DNA of 64,000 nucleotides from Pomphorhynchus laevis (GCA_012934845.2 WNNJ02000009.1:144536-208535); one strand, 5' to 3'. Shown: positions 19,827-30,559, numbered from the stretch's first letter. Made by a program: numbers and translations. The notes: generated from the letters alone by a model not told the origin.

Positions 19827-20815
19827 CGAATTTTTGGACGGGTGTGGACAACTTGAAAATTTCCGTCTATGTTTCGGATGGCGAGTGATGTTTCGCCGTT
19901 TTCCTCGCGACGGCGTTTTTCGATGCGGGCTGAAGAGATTTGAGCGATTTCGGAAGGGGCGCGATCGAGGAAAATTCGAGTGGTTGAAGATGACATGAGT
20001 TTGAATCGTTGAGAGAGGACAGAAGACGCGTGAGAGCGATGCTTGAAAACAATTTTTAGGAGAGGGGGCTGGGAAGGATTAGATTGAGAAGATTTGTTTA
20101 GACGGATGAATGCGACAGGAGAAATGTCCTTGAAAAAGGATGGTTTATCCGCAGGAACAATAGACGAGAGGATGGATCTGAAGGCGGAAACATCGTGGTC
20201 CAGACGTGCTTGTAGAGATAAGGAGTTAGAAGGCGTGATATTAGTAACAATGACGCAACGATCGCGAGAAGCAAAGCGCTTCCGTAAAGGAGGACGACTG
20301 ACGTGAGTAGGTGAGATCACGATAGAAGAGCTGGCAGTTGATGATTTGGAGGGATTTGATTTGATGACGGGAGACATAGAGGATAATGATAATAAAGAGG
20401 GTGGCAAGCGATGTGAGGAAAGGTTATGAGTGGAAGGATAGTGGAGGTTGGTGGAGGTGATTTTGATTGATTGATGCAAGTTATTGAGAAACGAGACAAG
20501 AAGGACGGGACGTGGGGTGTCGGGGAGTGAAGATGACATGGAAGTGTATATGGTGGCAGGGTCGGTGGGTGGAGAAAGGACATTAGAAACGACGGGGGTA
20601 GTTTGAGTTGACGTGTTGGATGTTGATATGTGCTTATTGGAAAGGTTGCATATTAGTTTGTTGGCACAAAAACCACATACGAAGTCTTCTTTAGCCTTAT
20701 TCTTGTCGCAGGTGATTGTTGTCCAGACGCTGCAGTCGTGTATCGAGCACTGTACTTGCAGTTGTCCATAGTTGGTGTCGGTCTTAGTTGTTTTCTTACG
20801 TCCACCCATAAACAA
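19790..20815 (-). CDS. B1 ORF1, Cys/His-finger RNA-binding-type protein
   Basis: An intact frame of 341 residues whose end overlaps the ORF2 start by 37 nt. The N-terminus has C-x4-D-C-x-V-W ... FVCGFCANKLI at about residues 24-55, a PHD-like zinc-finger pattern. A Ser/Pro/Thr-rich linker (about 60-165) and a basic C-terminal half with blocks like CVIVTNITPSNSLSLQARLD follow. It ends with an ExxRREENGETS-type helix and FQVVHTRPKIR, the pattern found at the end of many CR1-type ORF1 proteins. ORF1 is presumed to coat element RNA. Confidence 0.75.
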   Translation of the reverse strand: MFMGGRKKTTKTDTNYGQLQVQCSIHDCSVWTTITCDKNKAKEDFVCGFCANKLICNLSNKHISTSNTSTQTTPVVSNVLSPPTDPATIYTSMSSSLPDTPRPVLLVSFLNNLHQSIKITSTNLHYPSTHNLSSHRLPPSLLSLSSMSPVIKSNPSKSSTASSSIVISPTHVSRPPLRKRFASRDRCVIVTNITPSNSLSLQARLDHDVSAFRSILSSIVPADKPSFFKDISPVAFIRLNKSSQSNPSQPPLLKIVFKHRSHASSVLSQRFKLMSSSTTRIFLDRAPSEIAQISSARIEKRRREENGETSLAIRNIDGNFQVVHTRPKIRWRSISPMCLLH

Positions 20816-20965
20816 TGGTTGCCGTCGATTGTTGTCGTCGATTGTTGTCGTCGATGGTTGTCGTCGATGGTTGTCGTCGATGGTTGTCGTTGATGGTTGT
20901 CGTCGATGGTTGTCGTCGATGGTTGTCGTAGATGGTTGTCGTAGTGCGTCGATGGTTGTCCTTGT
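20816..20965 (-). repeat. 13-bp minisatellite leader of LINE B1
   Basis: About ten tandem copies of ACAACCATCGACG (minus strand) directly abut the ORF1 start codon. The unit closely matches the array in front of N2 at 7965-8077. Confidence 0.85.
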
Positions 20966-21029
20966 GCGTTAAAACTGTTAAATTTGCTGGATTGATCTGG
21001 AATGTATGTTTATTAGAAACCAAATTTTT

Positions 21030-21935
21030 TTTAAGGTATATCCAATTGGTCTATACGAAATCACTTGAGGATCAATTCCGCTAAATGTACATGTATGCGT
21101 ATATCACGAAGATCATGTGATCATCTTGGAGGTGAGTACCAGTTTGGTTCAATTAGTATCGAAAGAACCAACTCATATAAAGATTTGGGAGTTTGGGTTT
21201 GTGCTGACTTATCCACTCGAAAGCATTCAGACTACGTGTGTTGCATCACAAAACGCTTAATAGGACATACTCGTTGAGCTCTGATAGGCATAGATCCGTT
21301 ATGTTACCATACCTTAGCAAATGCGTTTTTCTTGAGCCATATCTTATACGCATCGCCAGCTTGTTATCCCGAAACTACTTATGAGCGTCGTGCATTAGAG
21401 AAAGTGTTCAGATCAACAACTAAATTAGTCTCAGGGCTGCATATTTATGGCTACGCGAAACGCCTCCAGATATTAAATATGCCTTGTCTGCGATATATCC
21501 GTGACAAGCGAGATCTCTCTCTTGTTTGGAAAATTCTGCATACTAAAGATCATCCACTGTCACATCTACTGCAACTGAGAGGTCAACCTTCGCTTCGGGG
21601 ACACCCTCTGATGCTGAAAACACAAAGGTACATGCATGCAGTTTCCTGCTTTGCCAAACGAGTCGTACGATCTTGGAATTCGCTTCAGAGTGCGACCGTT
21701 TTGTCGTCTACTGCTTCAAGTTTTTGCGCCCTACTGGATGATGACCCTTCCTTCTCAAGACAACGGTGGGATTTTCAGTAGTTTATCTGATGAGGGAGGG
21801 ACAAAACGACTCTTATTCTTTTTATTCTTTTTATTTTGTGAAGCAACTTGTAAAGAGCCTCGGCTCAATTCGTTGTCAATTTTTTTAATAATAAATAAAT
21901 TTTTTTACAGTAAAGGAAATTACATACATCTTCAA
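21030..21935 (+). mobile_element. CR1-like LINE, family E, 3' fragment
   Basis: Encodes the end of an RT ORF: RINSAKCTCMRIS, SYKDLGVWVCADL, then a 149-residue frame with SHILYASPACYPETTYERRA and LRGHPLMLKTQRYMHAVSCF...VVRSWNSL. One frame change separates the two pieces. The 3' UTR ends TCGTTGTCAATTTTTTTAAT plus AAT-type repeats at about 21.9 kb. It is related to, but distinct from, families C and D. Confidence 0.8.
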
Positions 21936-21983
21936 TAGTCATAAAATTGAAAACTAGATCGTCGTTGGAAATATACCGTGTGG

Positions 21984-24360
21984 TTAGGTGTGGTCAGGAT
22001 TATTGGCCGGTCGATTTCGGGAAGAACGAAAGCCCCGAAGGCACATGGAAGCAGATCGACATAGAGCAATACCAACGATGCGTTTTAGTCGGCAAATACA
22101 GTTCGCATACGAGTTTGTGGTCGAATTCATTGATTGTAACCGAGCGATGCGTCTAATAAGTTGTAACGCGTTTTCTCCTATGCCACCCGATGCTGTGAAC
22201 ACAAGTGGTGTGAAACTACCTCGATCGACCAGACTTATTCTCTCTTCATATTTCGATCTTTTTCGAGTCTCGTGGTACTTGAAAGCACTAACTGTTGATG
22301 ATGAGTACGAAACGGCGTGGTTGTTAAAGATGGTGACGTCAAAAAACGTCCGCTCGAATCGACTCTCATATAATCCGCTGCAAACAACGTCGAGACGTGC
22401 TCCCTCCTCACGACATGTTGTGGATTTCTCAAACCTTACGTCATCATTGACTCGCTCCAAAACAGGCTCGAGCCCTACTCCATTACAAACCGTGGTCAAC
22501 TCTCGGGCAAATATATTTCTGACCTCGTTATGGCGTATGATCTGAAAACCACCGCGCTTACATTGCAAAAGATGCGATAGGTTCGCACCATCATCGCATG
22601 CACAGCGGGAAGGAAGGCCGTCTGGATCCCATCCATATCTAGTTGCTAAACCGTCCCGGAATTCGTTTGGCGTAAGACCAAACTTGTGGTGTTCGATAGG
22701 AAGTGCGCTTAACCAAGAGGACGCTCCATTTATACAAGCAAAATTTATTGCATTTTGGGTTTCTTCACTTAATTTATTCTTAGCCAGTGAGATGCGTTCT
22801 TCGAATGCGTTAAGCCTAGTGTCTGCAATGATTTTGCTGATTTGTTGTTGATGCTCCTGTAAATCTTCTCCAACCATATCTGAGTTGTAGGACGCACATA
22901 ATTTTCGAGAAGCATCGAGCTGTAATTTAGCTACAAAAGTACAATCCATGATGCCAATACCTCCTAGTTTGTTTGGGGAAGTGAGAATAATTCGCATATC
23001 CTCGGTGATTCTTTGCTTTGTTAGAACAGACAGAAATTCGACCGTCACGGCATCTTTTAGCGGTTGTAATTGCTCTTCACTACAACTGGTCGTTCTGAGC
23101 AGTTGTGACCATTTCCACTGCATGGATTGCGTGAGACCAACGTAAGCACAGTGTGGGTCAATATTCCCGACTTCGCAGATGCGTCCGACCAAGTTCGTAT
23201 TACACGCGACGTGACTCGAAACAGTTCTGGCCATAAAATCGTCAGTGCCAATCGCTGACCCAAGAATGTTTATACCGTCATATTTGATTTGCACATCAGG
23301 TAAGCAAACATTCAGTTCATTTGCAGAGTTATGTAATAGCAATGAGGTTTTTGTAGGATTCGCATGGTACCCAAAATCAGGACCATGTTGCAACACAAAT
23401 TTCCACACCATTTCAAGATCCTGCGGAGTGCCGACGAAGTTAGCATCGTCAGCGTACCAACGCTGAGTCACTCCAGGAAATCGCTCACCTATCATTCGAA
23501 TTAGGGGCAACGATGCCATTGCGAAGGCAGCCATTGCAAAAGGATCACCTTGGGTGACCCCTTCTCTAGAATATAATGAATCACCGCCCAACACAAGCAA
23601 CGCCTCCTGGGAATACATGTTGTCAAACGCACAAGCGAAAGAAGGACACGTTAGACGTATGTTGTGTAGTGCGACACGTCGATTAAGGCGATTAAATGCG
23701 TTGGTTGCATCTATACACAGAATACCGAACTCTGGGTTGCTAAAGAAGCTTTCACGCAATGAGTGAATCGTGTATTCAATTCCACTTCGTTGAGATGCAC
23801 AAAGTTGTAAGGAACCAGCCGCGTCCCGTAAATCTGACTTGATATGAAACAGTATCGCTTTGCAGATTATGCGACGCGCTACGTCGGCGATTCCGATAGG
23901 GCGTATTCCACCACTTTTTTTGGTAAAGCTACTAATCGGCTGGCAACAAATGCTTCAAGAGTTTCAAGTGGAATTTTGACAGAAGCTATGCGGACCGCTA
24001 GTGATGCTAATGCCTCGGCCAATCCGTTGGAATGTTTGCCAAATGCAGTTAACATTCGTCGCCATTGTTGTGCGTCGAGCCCCGAGGGACCAGCTGAACC
24101 TGTGATTGTACGAGCTGAGCGAACAATAGCTGCACTGTCAATCGCAAGGAAAGTCGCCGGATGATGCGGAATAGCCTCTGGCATTGGAAACTTGATAAGT
24201 GCTTCAGGATTTGCATGTGACGGCTCAGGATGTAACCTTTCCAGGTGTTCTTTTACGGACATGTCTCCAATTATCACATCTGGACGCAGTGTGCCATCGT
24301 TATCTTGACCTGCAAGAATACTTGTGGCGGCCGTTAGTTTGCCCTTTCGCAACAGAGTAC
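21984..24360 (-). mobile_element. R2/NeSL-like LINE, family N, copy N3
   Basis: The minus strand carries a 157-residue upstream piece (LLRKGKLTAATSIL..., HHPATFLAIDSAAIVRSA) and a 591-residue frame. The latter has the palm motif ILCIDATNAFNRLNRR, EGVTQGDPFAMAAFAMASL, the box QRWYADDANFVG, the knuckle CACDDGANLSHLLQC, RHNEVRNIFA and the nuclease: GARLDVVCSGLY...FERTFFDVTIF, then YHETRKRSKYEERI. A single frameshift near 23.8 kb joins the two pieces, so this is the second-best N copy in the window. It is 5'-truncated and lacks the Cys array. The 3' end stops at the stop codon, without the conserved 3' UTR hairpin. Confidence 0.88.
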
Positions 24361-24432
24361 AATATTGTTTAATCCAATCAGAGTTAGTGTATTTACGTTT
24401 TTTTAATTTTTGTCTTAACTGTAATGTACACG

Positions 24433-24548
24433 CGTTGTCAATTAATAATAATAATTACTAAATATTAAATATTCGTTGTCAATTAATAATAATTACTAAA
24501 TATTAAATATTCGTTGTCAATTAATAATAATAATTACTAAATATTAAA
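24433..24548 (+). repeat. Tandem array, 37-41 bp unit
   Basis: Three copies of CGTTGTCAATTAATAATA then ATTACTAAATATTAAATATT, starting near 24433, 24474 and 24512. TTCGTTGTCAATT also occurs at the 3' end of LINE E (about 21870), so the array may have grown from a LINE tail. Confidence 0.75.
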
Positions 24549-25090
24549 AAATACGTGTTTCATTTTAAATATTAATTTAAATTGTAATTTTAATTTTGGA
24601 TAAAAAATATATTTTGTATATAAATATTAAAAATATGTACTATAAAAAAAGTATTGAGTAATTGAATTGTATTATACTCGCACATATTTTTAAATAAAAG
24701 ACGTCCTATTAATAAATTTATAAATTATTACGAAATAAAGGACGGTTATCTTTTAGATTTACAAACACTTTGAGACGTCAATTTGCATGCTGGGAAGATT
24801 ACTTGATAGATATCTGCATATGTATTGAGTTATCAAGTTCAAATATGCACTGTAATTACATGAAAATGAAATGGTTACACAGTGATTGAAAGATAGTGGC
24901 TTGATAAGTTCGTAAGGTTACGTTTATGAAATATTTTGACATTGCCTATAACGAGTAACCATGTAAACAGAAAAAAAAACAAAAAAATTAGTTTACGTTA
25001 AAAAATTTGAATACATATTCTGATGCCTTTCATATGATAGACGAGATGGATTATACATAAGGTTCATTGTTCGGCATAATACTTTTTCTA
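24549..25090. other. AT-rich, no feature recognised
   Basis: Both strands were inspected. There is no open frame of note, no splice-bounded exon candidate and no match to repeats elsewhere in the window. Confidence 0.5.
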
Positions 25091-25094
25091 ACAA

Positions 25095-25335
25095 GTTTCA
25101 TTCACATTTAGAGACATTATACATACACTGAGACGCGCAAAGTAAATGGCTGAGAATGTGAGCATTTATAATAATTTTAAGCGTTCTGTGGTTAAAAAAC
25201 TCGATGGCTTGACTAACACAATCTACCATGCGTATGGTCTTAGTGCATATAGTTGGTGTAACGACGTTTAGACGTGACATCCGATATCCATAATCTAAAT
25301 ATATTACATGGTTGACAACTTGTATGGAGAATTTA
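25095..25335 (-). mobile_element. CR1-like LINE fragment (RT thumb)
   Basis: The minus strand reads YLDYGYRMSRLNVVTP ... IEFFNHRTLKII then INAHILSHLLCASQCMY, the same block as SHVLSRLLYAAPCVYP in family C. It is highly diverged and assigned by this block only. Confidence 0.5.
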
Positions 25336-25392
25336 CAGATATAATATTCGGTGGGAAAGATATTTTTAAAAATATCATTTTTCCCCGAAGTG

Positions 25393-25575
25393 ATGAAAAA
25401 AAGATTTATTTTTACGTGGCAAATGCGTGCCAGAGCACGCTTACATGACCACAACAAAACAAAAATGTAAATCATGTGTCGAGAAGGTGGATACTTAGCG
25501 GTATTCGAATGTGATAAAGGAGAGAATGCGGCGGACGTCGAGAGGAAGCTTATTTTAGGCGAGTGGGGCGGCGAC
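25393..25575 (-). mobile_element. LINE B 3' tail, copy B2
   Basis: 5'-truncated copy of the last about 180 bp of family B: end of ORF2 plus the 3' UTR with the hairpin GCGTGCTCTGGCACGC and the AATAAATC terminus. Confidence 0.85.
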
Positions 25576-26076
25576 TTTCCGAAATTAAATAATGCCTGAT
25601 TATGGAGAGGCAATAAGTATAAAACATAAATTTGTGGAATAAGCATGAACAATTTTCAATATTCATACGACAAGATATCTTATGTATATCAGGCAGTCAA
25701 AGATATGAACAAATAGGAGGTTATTATACATAGTTTGAACGAAAGTCGATTTCGATTCAACAAATTTAAAGAACATAGTTTGAGATTTTATGTTTGACTA
25801 TAACATTCTAAATATTATATATTTATTTTATAATCAATATCCATTGTAACGAGAGTAATAATTTAAAATATGTTGAAGTACAATTAATATTTCCTTGTAA
25901 ACCAAAATGCTCATTTTGGTTTACATAGTCGGGCTTTGCGTGGACACAATTTTACTTTAGCCCATCGCCGAGTTATACGCTCTAAAACTGTACAATTTGG
26001 GTGCATGCACGTTAGACGTCGGTTTTGAAAATAGACGTCGGTTTTGAAAATTCTAAAAAAAGACAAAAAGAATTTA

Positions 26077-27036
26077 TTATAAAAGGGTCAAAAATGTATT
26101 AAAACGTTTTGATTTTTCAATTTTATGTTCCCAAATGAATTGAATTAGATATTCGGAGTGTTGTTCCTTCGAAATTCCTGGTTTCTCTCGTAGAAATTTT
26201 TTCGATAAAGACCACAAACCTTCGATTGTTTGTGTGTATAGTCCTATCTTCAGGGTTAATAAAGTTAATAGAATGATTAACAGACCTATGATCATATGAA
26301 GAATTATTCTCTAAGGCTTTTGAATATGCTTTCCATTGGTCTGTTATAATAATAGTATTTGGTAAAATATTATCATTTATAACTTGCCTCATTGTTTCTG
26401 CATTTCTATTTCTTACAGGCACTATAAAGGTCTTTTTCGAACCACGTTCAACTGCTCCTACAAACCATTGACCGTCATTTAGTCGTCCTCTGTTATATTT
26501 TCTTTTGAAAAATAAACTTTCATCAATTTCGACAATTTTTTTGAACCATCGCTGTTCAAACCTCCTAATTTCTCGCTAGTGGAAGAAATATGATCACAAA
26601 TTATCTCCCTGACAAGATCAACATATTCAGAAACAGTGTTTCTTGAGATTTCAAGTTCTCGAGCAATTTCACTCAAGGATATTCGATTCAAATACTTATA
26701 GAAAATAAAAAAAATTGTTCTCATAGGTAAACGTGAGCTTGAAAACAAACTATTATATCGAATAGAACATGAGAATCTACATGACCTCTTACATGTCCAA
26801 AAATACCCATCCAACGCATTTTTTCTTTTCTGATAGCACAAGTAGGTACCATCATCACATTTGGGACAAAGAACAAAATTTTTTAAAACGCCTATTCTGG
26901 TAAGAAATGAATTTTGAGTATCAAAATTCGAAAAAACACGGTTTAAATAACTCTCAGTTATGTTCAGATCCATCATTTCTTCTTGTGATAGAAAAGTCTC
27001 TTCATCAACAATTGTTCTTACTGATTTTCTAACCAT
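26077..27036 (-). pseudogene. Merlin transposase (ISXO2-like), frameshifted
   Basis: Would cut and paste the element. It begins MVRKSVRTIVDEETFL. Residues about 55-85 hold a zinc ribbon (LCPKCDDGTYLC ... FWTCKRSCRFSCS), and a helix-turn-helix follows (SLSEIARELEISRNTVSEYV). The DDE-type catalytic core is then split over frames: KIVEIDESLFFKRKYNRGR (first Asp), NTIIITDQWKAYSKAL (second Asp) and HTQTIEGLWSLSKKF (Glu). There are two frameshifts: one in an A-run near 26.53 kb after GGLNSDGSKK, one near 26.25 kb. All three catalytic acids are still encoded, so decay is slight. Confidence 0.85.
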
Positions 27037-27048
27037 CTAAGGGGGGTT

Positions 27049-27227
27049 AAAATTTTCAAAACCGACGTCTATTTTCAAAACCGACGTCTAACAAACTATT
27101 ATATCGAATAGAACATGAGAATCTACGTGATAGAAAAGTCTAGACGTGATATCTCGACGTGATAGAAAAGTCTCTTCATCAACAATTGTTCTTACTGATT
27201 TTCTAACCATCTAAGGGGGGGGTTAAA
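27049..27227. repeat. Internal duplication in the Merlin right end
   Basis: 27049-27093 is a TIR-like end. It is followed by a copy of internal sequence (ACTATTATATCGAATAGAAC, also at 26749-26775), then a second copy of the 26985-27050 segment leading into the true right TIR. This makes the right side look like two ends in tandem. Confidence 0.8.
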
Positions 27228-27575
27228 AATTTTCAAAACCGACGTCTATTTTCAAAACCGACGTCTAACGTGCATGCACCCACTTTGGACACCGAATCGT
27301 AGGTAAGTGGAACCGATTAAGTGAAGAAATTGTCAACTCAAGATCGGTTTCAGCATTCAAACATGAACTTTTTTGACTTTTGTTTGTGAGTCTTTTTTTC
27401 TTTACTTTTTCTTTTTTTAACAGTGCAACTGTGAGCTTTGCTAGTCTGTTTGCGAAATTTTTTTAAATACCAGTTTTTATTATAAAAATAAACAACAAAT
27501 ACACATAATATCCTTAAATTTGTTTGCTTTTTGATCAGTCATTGATGTAAATCTTAGACGCTTGCCCATCTTTTA

Positions 27576-28085
27576 CTATGTTTGATAATACTGTGCTTGT
27601 TCGTTTATTCTAAGCCTTGTAGCACGTATACAAACCGATGCACTAACTGCAATGGCGACACTGATTTTTGATTTCAGCCTAGAAATACATTCGCTGTATG
27701 CAAGCTTATTACGATCAGCAGATTTGGCTGCTATCCATTTTAGTATTTTATCTGTCTCAGGTCCAATACCACCTGACGTAGAAAATATAAGAGGAAAGAA
27801 AGTACCTCTTTCTATATCTGCAATTCGTTCACCGTACTTTGCATATTTCCGCTGTTGATGGTATATATGGCATTCGAGAGGAGTTTTGCAAGAGTATGTA
27901 GGTGCCAAAGAGTTGTAAATACATATGTCCAAAAAGGATCGCACCATATTTCCTCCGAAAATTCCTCTACAAGCTATATCAGACCGCGCTTGATCATCAG
28001 AGCAGGTTGTTGGCTTATTAAATACGTAGTTGTTTGGTATAGATCGTAAACATGGCTCAATTTGCACGTCACAGCATACCCCGTC
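27576..28085 (-). mobile_element. Family N LINE, 3' fragment N4
   Basis: A 163-residue frame covering the restriction-like nuclease: EPCLRSIPNNYVFNKPTT, DQARSDIACRGI ... VRSFLDICIYN, QRKYAKYGERIADIERGTFF, then SISVAIA-like C-terminal helices and ATRLRINEQAQYYQT. The RLD-equivalent Asp and FLD Asp are both present. It is heavily 5'-truncated and close to intact over what remains. Confidence 0.8.
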
Positions 28086-28735
28086 TTATATTATTCCGTC
28101 TGTTTGCGAAATAATAATAATAATTTTTCTCTCTAATTCTTCTAGACATAAATTCACAATAAAAGCAACTTATTTTGGATATCTGCACGCACCAGTGATG
28201 AGATAGCGTAGGGGTTCCGAGCGGCGTTGGCTGCGTATGAGACAACATGCGATTTCTCTGAGGTCTATTGGTACATTATTTTATTTCCCACACATTAAGT
28301 ATTAATCGATTTGAGTGTTATTTTTTAGGTATCAACAATTAAGATTTTCACGACTTTATAAGAGTTTATGTAAATCGTTAAATTAAGATATAATCTGTAG
28401 ACTGATCTCGGATATAGAAAATATATAATTAAAGTTCAAATGATAATCAAATTTGATTAAAGTTTACAAGTTCGTGATATGAATTTATAAAACAAGACTT
28501 TTCGTCACATTGCTAGACCTTTCGTCATGCAAAAAGCAAATGTCTAATGATTATCGGTTTCCAATAATTAGTTTATATATCAGGCAAAAGTTTGCCGATG
28601 AATAGGGTAACATCCAGAAAGTTTGTAGAAACTGGTAGAAATGTAATTAATGATTAATGATCAATTAAAATTAATTAATTATAAAATTAATTAATTATAA
28701 AATAAATAAATTAATTTAATTACAACAACAATAAT
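28086..28735. other. AT-rich DNA with a short GC-richer island
   Basis: The island at about 28185-28260 (GTAGGGGTTCCGAGCGGCG region) does not translate into anything I recognise. The rest is AT-rich and ends in TTAATTAATTATAAAA repeats. 27346-27575 is likewise featureless. Confidence 0.4.
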
Positions 28736-29490
28736 TTATTTAAAGTGCAAATGCACGCCAATTGCACGCTTACAAGTCCACTAACTAAAAAAAACAGCAA
28801 AAGTCAGATAAATTTCTTAAATTGTTTAAATGTGATCGGATTTGGTGTTTGAAACGGCATGGAGGTTGATTGGCGTATATGAATGGGCAGATGATTCCAC
28901 GATAGAGGAGCAGCCACCAGGAAGGAGCGGAGTCCAAAGGAGGTAGAGTAGTTTGGGACATGTAAAAGAAGGGAATTACAGGAACGCAAGGAACAGTAAA
29001 CAGGACGAGAATTATCAAGAAAAGGAAGGTTGAGAAATGAAGGGGTATGAAAAGTTACAAGGCGGAAAGCAACGATAAGAAGACGAATTTGAACACGACA
29101 ATAAATTGTAGGCAAATCGAGAGAAGCAAGATGGTAGGATGTATGATCAAAACGACGAAGACGGAGGAGAATTCGGACAGCTGCTTTGACGATGCGTTGT
29201 AGGAGAGAAGAGTGTATTAAGGTGAGTTGGAAAATAGACTAAGACAAAAATCGAGTCTAGAAAAAAGGAGAGATGATATGAGAGTCATACAAGAAGGGAA
29301 ATCGATCAATCTACGAACTTGACAGAGGTTGCGGAGTATCAAGGTAGATGAGCGTACTTTATCTCTAACGAAAGGTTTAAGTGAAAGTCGGTTGTCGAAA
29401 TGGAAGCCTAGGAAAACGAGATTATCAACGATAGAAAGAATATTGAATTTAATGATACGGAGGGAGGTTCTAAGCCGGTTGTCGATTGAT
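28736..29490 (-). mobile_element. LINE B subfamily B', copy in minus orientation
   Basis: End of ORF2 plus 3' UTR. The minus strand encodes the RT thumb (DNLVFLGFHFDNRLSLKPF) and the C-terminal LPTIYCRVQIRLLIVAFRLV then FLVAAPLSWNHLPIHIRQST. It is very similar to the plus-oriented copy at 30.56-31.53 kb, so the two form an inverted pair. Confidence 0.85.
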
Positions 29491-29832
29491 CAGTAAATAT
29501 TAATTAAATTAATTAATCGTAAACCTAATGTTGGAATTTTCACAAGTTGCAATTTTTTAGAAAAACAAAAAAAAATAAAAAATTAGAAACATTCAAATGT
29601 ACACAGAATCACTATCACGTAATAAATAAGCGACAATTTCGCTTAAACAATTAAAGCAAGTTACAACATGTTAAACTATAAAGTTATCACAATTTGTTAT
29701 CTGTGGTTATTTGCTCAAATAATTTAAAGTCTGAACTGTGTTTTCTACATCTGTTCGAGTTTTTAGATGCCATCTTAATTCTGACAAGGTCCGCTCGTAT
29801 TAAGTGACATCTTAATCACCTATATCTTAAGT
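29491..29832. other. Spacer between LINE B pieces, nothing recognised
   Basis: AT-rich. It contains a short decayed echo of TCCGCTCGTCTAACTTAATTC at about 29785-29800 preceding the intact one at 29840, likely a small duplication at the 5' end of B3. Confidence 0.4.
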
Positions 29833-30241
29833 CACAAGTTCCGCTCGTCTAACTTAATTCTCCGTGACATCCGCCGTATCTGACCCCTTATCGACTTCCG
29901 TTCCTGTATGTCTCTTCTTTCATCGCTTCTTTTCCCTAAAATCGATTACTGTCTCAGCCTTTTCGCCAATTCTCCAAAATCCATCATCCTACCCCTACAA
30001 CGTATTATCAACTCCGCCGTTCGAATGCTCCTACGTCTCCGTCGCTTTGACCACACATCCACATATCTTGCCCAACTATCCTGGCCCACCATCCACATCT
30101 GCATACAGCTTCGCCTTCTCGTGACTTTCAAATGTCGCCTCCGTGCCCATTTCCTCGACACCTGATTTAGATTTTCGTTGTTGTTGTGGTCATTTAAGCA
30201 TATGCCGGAACGCATTTGCCACGTAAAAATAAGTCTTTTTT
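29833..30241 (+). mobile_element. LINE B 3' fragment with internal deletion (B3)
   Basis: Encodes MSLLSSLLFPKIDYCLSLFA ... IILPLQRIINSAVRMLLRLR, then jumps from the IQLRLLVTF block to the ORF end (RAHFLDT), so about 200 bp present in B1 are missing. The 3' UTR ends TTTGCCACGTAAAAATAAGTC; its hairpin has decayed. Confidence 0.85.
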
Positions 30242-30249
30242 AATAGTCT

Positions 30250-30428
30250 GAGCAAGATGACGGTATCGATTTCTTAGGAATTGGGACAATAATTGCCGAC
30301 TTCCACTCATTCGGAACTCAGGAGTTGAAAATTCTGTATTGAAAGAGCTAGGCAAGAAATGGATTAAGACATGAGGACAGAGTTTTTAAAAGGAACGGAG
30401 AAATATCATCCGGGCCTGTTGATCTATG
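30250..30428 (-). mobile_element. CR1-like LINE fragment, RT fingers (family A type)
   Basis: The minus strand reads STGPDDISPFLLKTLSSCLN ... NEWKSAIIVPIPKKS, equivalent to SPGPDNIAPFLVKSL ... SWKCAIVVPIPKKH of LINE A2. It contains at least one stop. Confidence 0.65.
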
Positions 30429-30559
30429 GATTCGAGATTTCTTAAGCACCCGTCAACTTCACTGAAATATATTTTAGAAGTTGTTGACCGTTGTGCAAAA
30501 GCTTATAATCTCAAAATAATAGCAGCTTTGACTAATCATCATACGAAAGCGATAAGCCT

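Larger units (their letters stand above)
16931..20970 (-). mobile_element. CR1/L2-type LINE, family B, nearly full-length copy B1
   Basis: Complete layout on the minus strand: minisatellite leader, ORF1, overlapping ORF2 (endonuclease plus RT), and a 3' UTR with a GC hairpin (GCGTGC, loop, GCACGC at 16966-16981) followed by AATAAATCC and a T-run. Base composition is strikingly richer in G on the plus strand than the surroundings. Several frameshifts interrupt ORF2 after the polymerase fingers, so it is not expected to be active. Its 3' tail is found as short solo copies across the window, which shows the family has been prolific. Confidence 0.88.
26001..27279 (-). mobile_element. Merlin-superfamily DNA transposon (IS1016/ISXO2-type)
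   Basis: Terminal inverted repeats of about 52 bp (26001-26052 and 27228-27279) begin GTGCATGCACGTTAGACGTC. Each repeat holds two copies of a GACGTCGGTTTTGAAAAT motif. The flanking 9-mers ACAATTTGG (25992-26000) and CCACTTTGG (27280-27288) match at 7 of 9 positions, consistent with the 8-9 bp duplication made by Merlin elements. A transposase lies on the minus strand. The right side carries an extra partial duplication (27049-27227) holding a second internal TIR-like end. Confidence 0.88.
25925..27345 (+). mobile_element. LINE G (CR1-like) C-terminal fragment, split by Merlin
   Basis: Left part (25936-26000) reads LRGHNFTLAHRRVIRSKTVQ and the right part (27281-27345) reads FGHRIVGKWNRLSEEIVNSR then SVSAFKHELF and a stop. 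Skipping the Merlin element plus one target-site copy, the frame runs on without a gap, matching the C-terminal LRGHGLTLRR...RAVQFDRRVVSLWNRL of LINE C. This shows exactly where the transposon entered. Confidence 0.75.

Noticed and set aside
19021-20583. Several overlapping open frames of 60-190 codons on both strands around LINE B1
   Set aside because: B1 is GC-rich relative to the window, so alternative frames stay open by composition. They overlap ORF1/ORF2 and have no independent motifs.
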